Assembly: GCF_022539315.1 (NCBI RefSeq) | Contig: NC_066322.1 | Span: forward strand, 17,432,765 to 17,496,764 | DNA length: 64,000 nucleotides | Reading direction: 5' to 3' | From: Serinus canaria | Taxonomy: Eukaryota; Chordata; Aves; Passeriformes; Fringillidae | Shown: positions 13,063 through 25,580 of the stretch, in pieces | Layout: each line of letters begins with the position of its first letter | Numbering within the stretch: the stretch's first letter is position 1 | Program-made: the position numbers and the translations under genes | The notes under the pieces: model-generated | What the model saw: the letters and a program-made list of their open reading frames with translations, nothing else | The model's database searches: none | Told to the model about the DNA's origin: nothing

Positions 13063-15499
13063 TTCTTAAGAGGGTAAGTCTTGATATATAGACTTTAAAA
13101 GTATAAAATAATAGGCAATGTTCTGTTTTCAAAGAAAACATTGAAACTCCTGGTCAATTAATACAGTATTTCATAAGATGTTTGTCTTTCCAGGCTGCAT
13201 CAGTCACGTAACAGCAAATAAACCGTGAATAAAACACAGCTCAGTAATTGCCTGGTGTTTTGTTCTGTATATGCAAACATCTGATTACTGGTGTGGTTGT
13301 AGCAATCTGGTAGAAATCCCCATGCAAGCACAGAAGCTTGGTCCAGGCACAAGGGATTTCACTTCTGGCTTATATACAATGCTGTATGGGCTGTTCATAT
13401 CTCTTGATCTCTTCTCTGCTTTATCCTCTGTTCTCACTACTCTGGTGGTCTGTATTAGACTGCAATTAAATCTTAGTTACAGATCTTGAAAAGAGTGTGA
13501 AAATGTTTTAATGTGGTTTGGCTCTGCCAAACCCTTTAAAAGGCTTTGGCTGCTTAGCAGCCGCCTCTCTGTGCTTTGCTCAGTGGAAAGGCAGCTCATC
13601 ACTCTGCTGTGAGGGTATCTGGTACCTCCCCAGCAAATACTCCTCGATGCTTCAGCAGCTGAATTCCTCACAAGACCTTCAAATAAACACCCATTTTCAT
13701 AATAATTTCTTCTGGTTTAACTCTGACCACTTTTGATTCTGTTTACTCTTTAGAGTATAATTTGTCTGAATTCAAACCCTAAGATGTGTCAGTAAAGGTG
13801 TTTTTAAAAGAAGGTGGCTGCCTTAATGGCTGCATTGAAAATAAATATGTTAGTATAATACACTTTAGAAGAGAAAAGGTAAAGACTGACACTGTTTATA
13901 TTTTATTTTTTAATGATCCTACTAAATCCAACTCTTAGCCATTTCACTCTTCTTTTAAATTTCTCCACAGAGAAATTTAAGTGTTAAATTTAACAGAGAT
14001 TAAAATCAAGAAAAATATTTTTTTCCATGGAGAAACTGAAGTGCAGGAATATATTATTTTGTACTGATTAATTTTATTCTAATTTTTTATATATTGCTTA
14101 CAGGTGCAGTGAAAAAGTATTTTTGTCAGTAAAACGCTCTCTATAGAATCATGGATAAAACCACATTTTCCTCAACCAGATTCTTCTAGGGGAAGCCCAG
14201 ATGCCCTTCTGGCAGCACAGTGTAAAGGTTTGGAGCCCTGGTGTCACCCCAGGTGTGAAAGGTGTTCCTGCATGGCAGACACAGGCTGGGCACGTCTCTT
14301 CTCAATCACAGAGGCTCCAGCTTGGCTCAGCCACCTGCAGCCTGGGCAGAAGGATTTCTCCTTTTCCCAGGCTTCAGAAGAGAGTCAGCAACCATCAGGT
14401 GGTGTGACAAAGATGATGGTGCTCTCTGGATTGGAAAGAAGGCACAAAGAAAATCTTTTGTGAACATGTACACTATGTTGTTGGGGTTTTTCCTCCTTTC
14501 CACATGAGGAGATGGTAGAGGACTGTGTCTTCTTTTGGGTTGATGGGAGCAGTTGCAGCCACTCCACACACCTCAGCTTATAAGGAAATGAGTAAATAAA
14601 ACTTATAGGAAATAGTGAAATAGTCCTGAAATAACGTCTGCTCCAGGCTGTGCTCAAGAATTGGTGGGCTTGGTAGGATATTAATTCTGCAATTTCCTTG
14701 TAGGAGTAAACTTTTGAGATCTGTGAAGTTCAGCTGAGAGCCCTGGACCTTGCCATGACATGCTGTCCACACGAAGAAAACTAGCAGCTATATTTTTTTA
14801 TAACTATGATTAGGACAATGTTTCTTGAGAATTGTTTAATTAAATAATATTAATTAAGAAAAACCTTGAAACCAAAATTTCTCCCAAATGTATCCCAGGA
14901 ATCCCAGCTGCCTGGTGGCCTGTGCCTGGCTAGTGGTGTAACCCAGGCACGGTCACTCTGTTCACAGATGGATGTCTCTGCAGTGGGGAGCCTGGCTATG
15001 AGGGACAGCTCCATCTCACTTCTGGGGGAAAGCATCAAAAATCTGACTTGTTAATATATCTCTGAAAGGACTGAAATTTCTTGTTGAATGGAATTCATGT
15101 TTTCAGCCTACTCCTGTGTTTTAAGTCTTCATTTTCTTCTGAACCTAAAATTCAGATGAAATTTCTAAACTTGTTTGTTGCTATGTTCTTAAAAAACTGT
15201 GGGTTGAATTTCAGGGTCATTTCAACAGCTACTTTGTTCAAGAAGAATTTATGCTCCTGAGGAGTCATCTTAAACAAATTCTTTGGCAGGCTCTCACATT
15301 GCATCTTTGGGTTTTAACTTTGAAATTGGCAGGAGAGGATGTTTTGTCCTGTTTCCAAGCGGAATGAGACCTGTGTGTCTGAGCTGCTTCTCTTTGCTCC
15401 TCTTTTTCAGTGCCTTCCATCAAATAATTGCTGAGCCAGTTGATCAATTTCAATCAAGTGGGACAGAAGGAGAGAGCTGTGAGACATGAAGTTTGGGAA

Positions 15500-15830
15500 G
15501 AAAATAGGTTCTTCAGTATGTCCAAGGGTCCTGGAAGAGTGCTTTTGCCAGGGGAAGTGATCACAGCGCCAGGAGCCGGCTCACCAGTCATCCCCTAGGC
15601 TTTGCACCAGCCCCAGCAGGAGCTGTTACCTGCCCCACTGGAGGGGTTCAGGAGGGATCCTTTGGGAAATGGCTCCTCAAGGGCATGAGAGGGCCCCCTG
15701 CCACCACTGGCACAGTGAGGTCGTTGTCAGGGGATTTGCAGTGAGATATTGCTGAGGAGCAACTTGTTGTCTTGTGCTTGGGTCTCGGCCGTGTAATAAA
15801 CTTTACGTGAGGCCCAAAGAACACACCTAT
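15500..15830 (+). other. GC-rich insert-like patch ending in AATAAA, origin unknown
   Basis: The patch is clearly richer in G and C than the AT-rich DNA on either side. It ends with 'gtgcttgggtctcggcc' followed by 'gtgtaataaactttacgtga'. The combination of a GC-rich body, a late AATAAA at 15795-15800 and an abrupt return to AT-rich sequence could be a worn solo LTR or another retroposon. I found no clear TG...CA ends or target-site duplication, so this stays a guess. Confidence 0.2.
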
Positions 15831-15839
15831 CTTGGGGTG

Positions 15840-16030
15840 GCTAGGTTAGCCAGAACTGACAATTAGATGTTAAATAATTAAATTGTTTTAGCTATTAATT
15901 GTAAGTGAATGTTGTTTTTAATTGCACTTTAATAATGCCATGCCCTTTATAACCAAAATTAATGTTTTCTGTCTCTCTGTTTTTGAAGTACATGTCAGTT
16001 TAATTAAACTATTAATGGTAGACAGATTTT
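15840..16030. other. AT-rich block with many TAAT cores, possible conserved non-coding element
   Basis: The block contains many TAAT/ATTA homeodomain-type cores ('aaataattaaattg', 'ttaattgcac', 'tttaattaaactatt') and no simple repeat. Such blocks near developmental genes are often conserved enhancers, but conservation cannot be judged from one sequence. Confidence 0.15.
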
Positions 16031-18611
16031 AAGTACTTTATATTCTTCATTAAATTGTATCTGCTCAACAAGCATAAACAGGAAAATAGACTTAGAAGCA
16101 GATTCATGTTCTGCCTGATAAATCATTCATCATCAGATAAGATGATGAGGCATGCTTGTTTCTCTGTAGGCTCACAATGATAAACAAATCCACTTTTGTA
16201 TTGTAATATTTATTGAGTTCATAGAAAAATAAACAAGACTGTTCACTTTTCATATCAGCAACAGGCCTGAAAGCTGCTGTTTGCATTTATGACTGGTCAG
16301 TCAAACAATATCCTGATGCTCTGAGGGTCAGTCTTAGTTCATTTTGTCTAGAGTGCTTGTTAGCAGAGCATTTCTCTGGTCTAAGATATAGTTCTTTCAG
16401 GGCCATTCAACTGCAGAAACGATGAATATTTCTACTGTTCCCGCTGTGTTACCCAATTGTGTGCAGAAAGAATTAAAATAGCTTTTGATTTGGCAGAAAT
16501 GATACATTTATAATGCAAATGTCGAGTAAGTCTCAATCCTGGTAGGACTGCAGGAAGGTTGATGGAAATAATTTTTTGAAGATTGTGAAAGACAAATTAT
16601 GGCAAGGTCATTTCTTCTCTATTGGTAAAGTCTGCGAATCCTAGAGGACTGTTAGTGGGGTAACAGGCAGAAATTAGGGAACACTGCAGCAACTGCTTGG
16701 GATACATTCCTGTGCATATTATACAGGCAGACAAAGATGTAACTGGTTATAATAGAGACAACAAACGTCCTTCCTTTGTGTGGCAGATCAATCAATAGCC
16801 AGGCATGTGATCTTGTTCACTATTATGTTAGTAATGAAACCTTCTTGTGATGTGACAACTGTGGAATAACATTTGGTCACAAAGCTGGTGTTAACAAGCA
16901 CAACTGGCACTCTGGTAATTAGACTGATTCCTGGTCTACTTTCACAGATTGTCGATAAATGCAGTAAACAACAGGCTGCTTTCTCTCAGAAGAAGTTATA
17001 TGAAGTTGTCATCCATTTGACGGTATGTACTGCATTCTCCTTCATCTTCTATCAGATTCTGCCAAGGTGGGCATGTGCATATATTTCACTATAAAATAAT
17101 GCTTCACCAGAAAACTTTGCGTGCATTGTTAAACAATCACCTAATTAATGTCAACCTTTTTTTTCTCTAGGGAAGAAAGCTAATTTCTCAGTTACAGGTC
17201 GGCAGTTAGATGGAGATGTTCTTCCTCAAATTTTCAATGTTCTCCCCTTGATACAGCTGTGTCTGCTGTGGACAGCTGTTTATATTGTTTAAGGATAAAC
17301 TGAAATCTTAAAAGCTGTGGATTATCCTTGATTTAAAGGCCAAGAATATAGATCATATTCAATTGTAGTATAATTTTTTACATTAAACAAAATAACTACA
17401 TTCAACCATGGATGTGCTAGCCAGCTTTTCCATCACCATTTTAGGGCTGTTATGTCAAAATTCATTTGCTGTTTTGCTCTTCCCACAGATCTGCAGTAGT
17501 GGAAATCTGAACTGTAGTTTGGTTTTTTCACCCTCATGGTAGAGTAAGAAGGAATGAGAGCTCCTTCCCTAGGCCCTGTATCTCCTCCAAGCCCACAGCC
17601 TGGCTCTGCACATAGGAAAATATGTGAATGATGTAACTCTGTCTCCTCAACTTCCAGAGCAGTAGAATTGAATCAACTGAGGTATGTCTGGGGAGCATTT
17701 TGGTTAATTTTGCCTTGGCTAAGTGGCAAAGCTTAAGCTGGAGGCACTGTAAACCAGCAAGGGTTTTGCTTGCTCTTCTTTCACAAGGTGCACTCAGAAA
17801 CTGGAAACAGTGCAGAGGGGATGATGAGTAGTGGCAAAGCCATGGCATGTCTGGGCACTGGTGCTTCATGGTGCTTTGCTCAGATCTGCTAAGTCCAGCT
17901 CCATCCTGATTTCAAGGGTTCTTACTGGTTTGATTTGACCAAAAGGGGTTTTTTTCTTGTACTGGGCCATGTTTTGGCCACTTGCTGCAACTAAATTCAC
18001 TCTGAAACATCAAGAGAATAGTGAGCATCTCTTCATGGCCATTATCAATTGTTCCAGATTGTAATTCCCTTTGTAATTGACAAAAAGCAGTGGGAAGGAG
18101 TGTTTTACAGTAGGCACTTAGTTTTATGCAGGTTTAATGCAGAAAGATGCCTCATTAGCACTCAGTAAACATAAAAACTAAATCCACACTCATAAGCCGG
18201 GTAGAGGTTTTGGACACATTCTCTGAGCCATAGGTATCAAGAAGTTAGAGGATATAAATAGCAGTGAATGCAGTATGCTAATCTGAATGGTTGGAAATGA
18301 TTATCAGAGGTGTTTGTTGCTGCTCCCTGCAGAGCAGTCTTTGTTCTGACAAACCACTGAGAAAGGCCAGTGAGGTTCTCCAAGGCTTGTAGGTTTCTAC
18401 CCTACAAGCTCTAGGAAAGAGCTGTGGAAAGCAACAAAAGACTGTGTGGGATTTTGTCTGATGGGTAAGAACAGTGTTTAGGGAGGGATCAGCAGGAGGC
18501 CTGTGGGTGCACCAAAATGCCATGTGCTCTGAGAAGGGGCAGAGTGAGAATCTCTTTTGACTTGTGGCTGGCTGTAGATGAAGGTTTGATTTGGAGTGAG
18601 ACCTCATGTCA

Positions 18612-19110
18612 CACAATCACAGAATGGGTCAGGTTAGAAAGGACTGCATTGGATTGTCTGTCCAACCTCCCTGCTCAGACAGAATCATTGTAAAGCACAC
18701 TATGCATGATTTTGTTCAGATAGTTTTGGAATTTCTCTAGTGGGGGAGACTGGAAGGCAATCTGTTCCAGTGCTTGGTCACCCTCACAGTAAAGAAGTTC
18801 TTCATATTTAGGTGGAACTTCCTGTATGTCCATTTCTGCCCATTGCCTCTTGTCCTGTTGCTCAGCACCCCTGAGCAGAGCCTGGTCCATCCTCTTACTC
18901 CTCCCTTCAGACACAGAGAGAGAGGGATGTGATTCCCTCTCAGTTATCTCTTCTCAACTGAACAGCCCCAGCTCCCTCAGTCTTTCCTTGTGATATGCTC
19001 CAGTCCCTCCATCATCTTTGTCATCCTCTGCCAGACACGCTCCAGGAGCAACGTGTCTCTCATGTTTCATCGTTCTCTGCAGCTGGGGGGACAGAAGTGA
19101 ACCAGCTTGT
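18612..19110 (-). mobile_element. CR1 LINE, 3' fragment
   Basis: On the plus strand this reads as the reverse complement of a CR1 3' end. It begins 'acaatcacagaatggg', then has 'tccaacctccctgctcag', 'ctgttccagtgcttgg', 'caccctcacagtaaag', 'ttgcctcttgtcctgttg', 'ccagctccctcagtc' and 'ccatcatctttgtcatcctc'. These are landmark phrases of avian CR1 tails, in the right order. The element is 5'-truncated, as most CR1 copies are, and encodes no intact reverse transcriptase. Short frames inside it (18675-18914 and 18954-19169, minus strand) are CR1 debris. The far boundary is uncertain, because the sequence up to about 19300 may be more diverged CR1. Confidence 0.92.
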
Positions 19111-22100
19111 GCTCCATATCCCTTGACCTGTTGACCTAATGCCCTGAGATCCCTCTTGATTGTTTGCAACCTTCTGATTGGGACCTTGTCAATGCAGGGT
19201 CAGCCATGAGGCTGGACCAAGTTACTCAGAGTTTTGTCTGGTCTGCTGTAGTGAACCTTCAAGAGTGGAGATGACGCAGCCTCGCTGGGATGCTTCTTCA
19301 CTGCTGTTCTCCTACCCAGAAATCACACTTAAAGTGAAAGTGTGTCTTTTCAGTTGTTTCTCCAGTTTCAATTTGATTTTGTTTGGCCTCGGTGCTTCCC
19401 AGAATTCCACATAGATTTTTTTTGGCCAAGCCTCCCATCTATTCATAAAAGACTCAAATCTGCTGCTGATGCAATGCTGAGATTGCATTGACCTGTCAGT
19501 AGGAGTCCATAAGCAATGAATATTTTTTGCTGCAGGAAGTCAGAAAATAAAGCCTTAGCTTCTAGAAGAGACCAGGTTCAAGTACCACTAGCTGCAGTAG
19601 GTAACAAGAACGTTTGTGTCACTTGAAACAGAGGCAGTTGGTCAAGTGCACATTGAAAGCATCACACATTTGGAGAAAGAACCTCTGCACTTAGGAGGTA
19701 ACTGAAGAAACAAGACAAGGAGATGTTTTGCCATTTGTATAATTTAGGCTCTGCTGCTTTGAGAAGGCTTCCCCATGCATATTACTTTGTAAAATGATGA
19801 CAGTGCAGAGTATTTCCAGCACATGGCTGGAAAATCTTAACTATGGCTGCGCTATTTAGACCTTGTCAATGCACTGCATGTAGAAAAGGTTTTTGTCAGG
19901 AAAAAGCACAGTGTTCTCCCCTCTTAGGAGTAGATTTCACATTCTGAAGTGATTTCTTTGGTAAGATTGAATGAATTATAGTTAATTAGATTTGATTTCT
20001 GAAGAAATATAAGGATCAGAGTACAACTAAGTGACAGATAAGATGCCTTGGCATTCTGTGTTTATTTGCCATCAGTTACTTCCATATTAAATTGTTCCAT
20101 TTACAAGCTAGTATAATTTTTTTCTGAAGCGCCTGCTGCTCTGTCTACTTGTGGAAAATGAAGCTCAGTTGTTTATGACCTGTGCTGTACTTCATCACTA
20201 ACCTTCACCAAATGTACAAGTTCTGGAATGAGAATACAGCTTCACCAGTGGTAGCACAGCATGAGGCAATGTATAATGCATATTACTGTGGTGCACCTGT
20301 GCTGTCTTTCCCTTGCTTATTGGGATAAAATGTGTGCTTTATTAGCAGGTGAATAGGTAAAGCTTAAGAGGCCAATCTTCTGTGCTTGGCATGTGGGGCT
20401 CCCATTAACATTAGTGAGTAAAATGGATATATTTCGACAAGAAAGCAAGGACTTAAGGGAACAGATGAGTGCAGAAACAAGATGACACTTTCATAGTCAC
20501 TTTTCTGACCAAAACTGAATGCTTTGAGTCTCTAAATGTAAAGATTGCATAATGTGTTTTTATTACTTAATAACTGTCAAAAATCTAGTGAGGAAACCAG
20601 GTCTAGTCTTTACCTTTGAGAGAACAAAGTGCCGACTTCTCCCCAGCCTGTGCTTAAGCCTGTCCTCAGTAAAACACCTCTGCCACCTTTCCCTCACTCA
20701 TAACAGTTATCTTCCCTCTTCCCTGTGGAAATTATTAATTAAAAATTCTTTAAGAAGAAAACCTTGTTGCTATCTAGATACCTCAGATTTCTTTTGCATC
20801 TTCTGAAGGCTGTGGATGCATGAAAGAAGGTGGTGAGAGAAGGATGAAGATCACAGATTTTCCTCTGGTGATGCACAGAGGTGTTGTGGCTCTGTGACCT
20901 CCAGCAGCCTTTTGTGTCCAAGCCCGTGCAGACCAGACCTGCTGTTGGGGTGGATGCTCTGGGATGGCTGGAGGGAAGAGACCAGCCTCTCCCTGAAATG
21001 ATAAAGGTGGTGTTTCCCCAGTGTTTAGTGTAGGCAAAGAATTCTCTGGATGTCCTTCTTCACATGAACAATGTATCTGTCTTCCCAATTTCTCACAGAG
21101 AATTAGATTCTGAATTTTTAACTTGCCTGGGTAAGGCAGCTACCTAGAAGAAGTGAGAGATCAGCTGAGGAGGTTTCTGAACTAGGTTTGCAGGGGAGCC
21201 TCAGGCTTATTCTGGCTTTTCAGGATGCAGCAGTAGCCAAGAACATTTATTCCCATTTCTACTTGGCAAAGAAAAATATTTTTTCTTATCTTTTCTTTCA
21301 GCTATGGGCTTCATTGCAATTACTTTTTTTCTGTCTTTCCAAAATCCAATTATTGAAATGCTATTGAAATTGCCGTGTGCCTCGGGGTGTGGGCGAGCCC
21401 TGCCCGGGTCTGGGAGTGCCAGACCTGCCGTGCCCGGCGGCAGTGACCTGCTCTGTCCTGCGGGCTGGCTCCACACACCAGCTCCAGGCTCACCTCACTG
21501 TGCTGGGCTTGTGCCTGTGAAGCTCTTGTGGAGCAGTCTAGGCAGGGTGTGATTAAAGAAGATGACCCAACCTTCCTGCTGCCCAGCCAAGTTTCATGAA
21601 CTTCTTGGGAAATTCAAAGCCTGGTTATTTTTTCAGTGTGTCTGCTGGGGAGATAGCTTCCTGACACATTTGAGAGATTTTGTCACTTGGAAACCTTGAG
21701 CCAATTTAGTTAGTGTTTTAATTTTCGTGGGATTTATAATTGTGGTCATGTGTCAAGAGGTCAGTTTAGACAGCTTGGGAAGCTGGAAAAGCTAGCAACA
21801 AATCGAATCAAGTGAATATCCTTTCGTTTCAACGTCTTTTCCTCTCCTTGTTTCAAGCCCAGAAGGAGGTCTTAAAGTTGATGAGAAGATAAATTCAATT
21901 ATACTTATAGCTAACTTTGCCTCTTAGCTCTCATACTACCTTTCCCCATCTTTGCCATCCATCCTATTGCAATCGTTTAGATTTGCCCCAATAGTAGTTT
22001 GCCTATTAGCTTTGCTAATGAATTTACTACTGCAGAAGACCACTTGCAAGGCTGTCTTAAACATAATGAATGTAATTATTTAGCACAAAACCAGGGCAGC

Positions 22101-22689
22101 ATCTTTTTCTCTCTTGACAAGAATAATTCTTTATTCTCTCATTAGCTATGTGCTTTGGTCTCAGTAAACTAGTTATTGACCTGTTCATTTAAGGAGCTTC
22201 ACTCTAAATGCTTCTTCCCTTATTTAACTCAGACAAGTTCCTCTAATTTCCCCTCACCATGCAATGCTAGCCCGTAAAATGTAACCATTGTTCATTTGTT
22301 GTGAAGAGAGCTGGAAGACAGGAAGCTATTCTTAGATGGATGCTCAGCCTCCTGAGCCCTGCTTGCTTGTCCCTGGTTATAATGGATACAAAACTGTATG
22401 GGGCTTAGTAGACATCATGTAAACTCTATGGGAAATCTGAGCCAATGAATCATGGAGACAGACCCCCACTGAGCCTTGTGTGTCTGAATAGACTGCAAAT
22501 AGATAGAAAAGCAGCTTAAGCAAGTGGCTTTCATATGACAAGAATGCATAAATTAGAAATGAATTGGGAGTATCTGTTGTTTTAAGGCAGTTGGATTTTT
22601 ACTTTCTTTATCATTTTCCTCTAGTAAGAAACCTCTAATTGCTCAGACTACACTGAAGACTGATGCAGAGCCTGTGCATGTCTGTGAGT

Positions 22690-24260
22690 TTTGTTGCTCT
22701 TTAAGCCTTCTCCACTGAACTGTGCTGGCTCAGCCTGGCAGTGCCATCCCAGGCTGCCTCCCCAGCTCCTGTACAGCTTCCCCATCCCATCTAGCAGCGT
22801 CTCTTGGGGCATCCTGGGAGACTCCCACCTGAAACATGACATAGATCCCTGGGGAAATCAGGAATCCAGTGGTGTCAGGTCTGTAGAGGTGCAGATCCCC
22901 AGCCCAGCCAGGAGCACAGCTCCAGCTGAACTGGGGTTATCCCTTGGCAGAGGGGGCAGCCTCTCACCTCACCCTGGCAGAACTCAGGGCTGAGCAGCAG
23001 TCAGTTGCTTCCTGTTCTCCTTGGGCCGTTAAGTGCTTAGAATTCCCATCAGGTGGGCCTCTAATCCCTAATGCACATGGCACTTCCAGGCAGGTTTCTC
23101 CTGAAAGCAGCCATTGCCTGACCAATGGGGACATCCCAGGGGCACCAAGGTACAGAGCCTGCTTGGTCTGAATCCCATCTGGCCTAAGTCAAAGGGAGGG
23201 CTCTGGGTAGAGAGGCTCAGATCCAAGGGCTGTGTGAGCAAGACAAGGATGAGGAGAGTGCAAAAGGGCTGGCAGTTCTGGTACAAGCTCACCTTCCATC
23301 TGGGAAAGGGACATGTCACTTGGACATGGTGCCATGTGGACTATGGCTGCTCTCGTGCCTCCTGCATGTGCTGAGCTGGTCTCACAGACAGGGTTATGGT
23401 GCTCTCAGGTCTCAGAGAGCAGGGCCAGGTGTTTGCAGGAGGAGTGCTCCTGCTGGCACCTCCGTGGCCTCAGCAGCAGCAGAAGTCATCCCTCCTCTGA
23501 GGCTGCTGATGTGGTGGTGGTCCAGGAGCTGGAGGGCTTAAGGGCTGGCAATGTGGCTCTGTGCAGTGGCAGACTGCTGTTTTGTTGCTTGCTTTTTGAT
23601 TGTGTTCTGGCTTTTTTCTGTGTCTTTTTGTTAACTTTGCTATTTTCTGAAATGAAATATCCTGTCTCTAATTGTTCACAGATTGTGATAATAGTCTGCA
23701 GGCAGATGGCCCATAGTTTGTGGTCCAGCAATCATATGAGAGAGACAGCAGCCCTCAGTTGTGTTTATAAATACTGGTGCTGAAGTGTTGCTGTTTCTTG
23801 GGGCCCAGTATGGGCTGCCCTCCCTCCTGCTGTGATGCTCTGGGTTCTGGCTCTGTCCTATCTGTAATCTGTATGGGCTCTGATGGGACTGCAGATGGGC
23901 CCTGGGGGAAACACCACTTTGTCTAGGGAAGCAAAGAGGTCTGGGTCTTTTCAGGTGGGAGGAAGGTGACACCTGAGGGACCTGGCTAAAAGCAGAGGGG
24001 AGGAGAAGAGGCAGAGCAGCTGAGAGACCCAGCTTGGGGGGCTGACACCCTCCAGTGAGGGCAGGCTGGAAATGAAGGGGCTGTGAGCAGCCTGTCAGAC
24101 TGTGTGTCCCAGGGACACATCTCCTCATCCAGCACCTCTGCTGACAGTATTCCAAAGGCCAGTGCCAGGAATGCCCTGTCTGAAAGGGGGCAGCTCTTTG
24201 TCAAGCACTTGTCCCCAGTGGGCTGGGGAGCAGCTCCAGGGCAGCAGGCAGAGGCTTGAA
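22690..24260. other. GC-rich block of about 1.6 kb
   Basis: The block is clearly more GC-rich than its surroundings and rich in CAG/CTG and CCT/AGG words, but has few CpG, so it is not a typical CpG island. The long frames on both strands (23313-23783 plus; 23676-24155 minus) are what stop-poor GC-rich DNA gives by chance. I see no splice-flanked exon in it. Confidence 0.5.
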
Positions 24261-24350
24261 CCACCCTGTGGATTAGTTTGGGACTGTGGTGTGTCTGTGT
24301 TGGGGCAACTGCAACAAATCTATGGAAATGTGGCTTGCACAGCATAATGT

Positions 24351-24372
24351 AAAAAAAAAAAAAAAAAAAAAA
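24351..24372. repeat. Homopolymer A tract (22 bases)
   Basis: An uninterrupted A run just after the GC-rich block and about 65 bases before the plus-strand CR1 fragment. It could be the tail of an unrecognised retroposed sequence, but I see no such body. Confidence 0.95.
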
Positions 24373-24437
24373 TCAGACTTTGTATTAGAAGTGAATATAA
24401 ATTACAGCTTACCCACTGCAGAAAGTCAGTGCAAGGT

Positions 24438-24728
24438 ATTTTCCAAGGGCATGTAGTGATAGGACAAGGTGTCATTGCTTTAAACTGGAAGAGGATAGGT
24501 TTAGACCACGTATCAGGAGGAAATTCTTTACTGTGAGGCTGGTGGGACACTGGAGCTGGTTGCCCAGAGAAGCTGTGGATGCCCCATCCACAAAAGTGCT
24601 CCAGGCCAGGTTGAACAGGACTTTGGGCAGCCTGGTCTAGTGAAGGTTCTTTGGCCATGGCAGGGGCATTGCAACTAAATGATCTCTAGGATCCTTTCCA
24701 AACCAAGCCTGTCTATGATGCTGTGGTT
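24438..24728 (+). mobile_element. CR1 LINE, 3' fragment
   Basis: The order of landmarks matches the CR1 3' end in forward orientation: 'catgtagtgataggac', 'aggaggaaattctttac', 'ggttgcccagagaagc', 'gatgccccatccac' and 'ggccaggttgaac'. These are followed by 'gatctctaggatcctttcc' and the terminal 'ctatgatgctgtgg'. The copy is heavily 5'-truncated and has no coding capacity. It lies in the opposite orientation to the copy at 18612-19110, so the two are independent insertions. Confidence 0.95.
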
Positions 24729-25560
24729 TATATTTAAGAAGGGAAGATAAGGCACTGGGTTTTAGCTGACTGTCTTTCTCAAAGTTATCCTTAAAATTCT
24801 AGTATTTTTAATAATAAAGCTTTTAGTCAAGTATTTTATGAGGCAGCTTACTTTCAAGATGTTTTTCTGTTTCTCCTAGGCAGATTAAAAAAAAAAAGCT
24901 TTATTTTCAGCCAACATTTGTCTGTTTGAATGTAATTGTGCTGCAAAAACTTAGCAATAAACACCTTCACCTTAGGGAAAGGTTAACAGTTTCACTGAAT
25001 TATTATGTTTAAATAATGACGCTTTAATATAGCTTCTTCTTGACTGTAATTCCAGTTCTCTTTATAAGAGTAACTTGTCTTGTCAGTGCATAAATTCTCA
25101 GATAAAAATTAGACAAATTATGAAGAAGTCTACTGTCAGTGGAGAGCAGGCAGCAGGACCAGGTGGCATGACTGAAAAAGTATTGTTCAGAACAGTGTTA
25201 AGCCTGAGATTTAGAAGGCTGTGTATCCTAATTCTGTTCAAAACTGTTAAATTAGAGGGTTTTTTGGGCCTTATTGGTGTGTGTGATTGCAGGACCAGGT
25301 TTCAGTTCCCTAGTCATGACTCATGGAGCTGCCCCCTTTGTGTGGCTCTGCAGAAGATGGGAGATGTGCAAGTGTAAAAATGGTGTGTGAGGCACTAACC
25401 AATGCCCTGCAGTACCTGAGAAGACTTTTCTTTGGATCTTGTTGGGAACATTGCAGGGAGTTCTCATTTTTTCTTGACTTCCTCTACCCTGAAAGTCAGT
25501 GTTAGTTTTGAATGGCTGCGTTTTCCAGGTGGCAGGAATGTAAAATGTATGGAACACGAG

Positions 25561-25580
25561 CCCTTCTCAGCCCTTCTCAG
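25561..25580. repeat. Perfect 2 x 10-bp tandem duplication
   Basis: The unit CCCTTCTCAG occurs twice without a spacer. Likely replication slippage. Confidence 0.9.

Larger units (their letters stand above)
3986..18611. other. Non-coding stretch, mostly unique AT-rich DNA
   Basis: No coding exon that I can support lies here. It contains two MIR-like remnants (4245-4435 and 9080-9205), a 12-bp tandem duplication (5929-5952), a pyrimidine-rich block (11310-11725), a 20-base A tract (13043-13062), a GC-rich patch ending in AATAAA (15500-15830), a TAAT-rich block (15840-16030) and a 9-bp-stem hairpin (18385-18409). Open frames are short and scattered on both strands. Confidence 0.6.
19111..24437. 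other. Non-coding stretch between the two CR1 copies
   Basis: No supported gene. The first part is AT-rich unique DNA. There is a small CpG-bearing patch at 21370-21545 and a large GC-rich block at 22690-24260, followed by a 22-base A tract at 24351-24372. The frames in this interval, up to 159 codons, overlap one another on both strands. Confidence 0.6.

Noticed and set aside
23313..23783. 156-codon frame, plus strand
   Set aside because: It lies in stop-poor GC-rich DNA with open frames on the opposite strand and in a second plus frame. No domain or splice structure.
23676..24155. 159-codon frame, minus strand
   Set aside because: Same GC-rich block. It overlaps the plus-strand frame, with Ser/Pro/His-rich random-looking composition.
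24280..24372. Processed pseudogene or retroposon suggested by the 22-base A tract
   Set aside because: No recognisable body, polyadenylation hexamer or target duplication precedes the A run.
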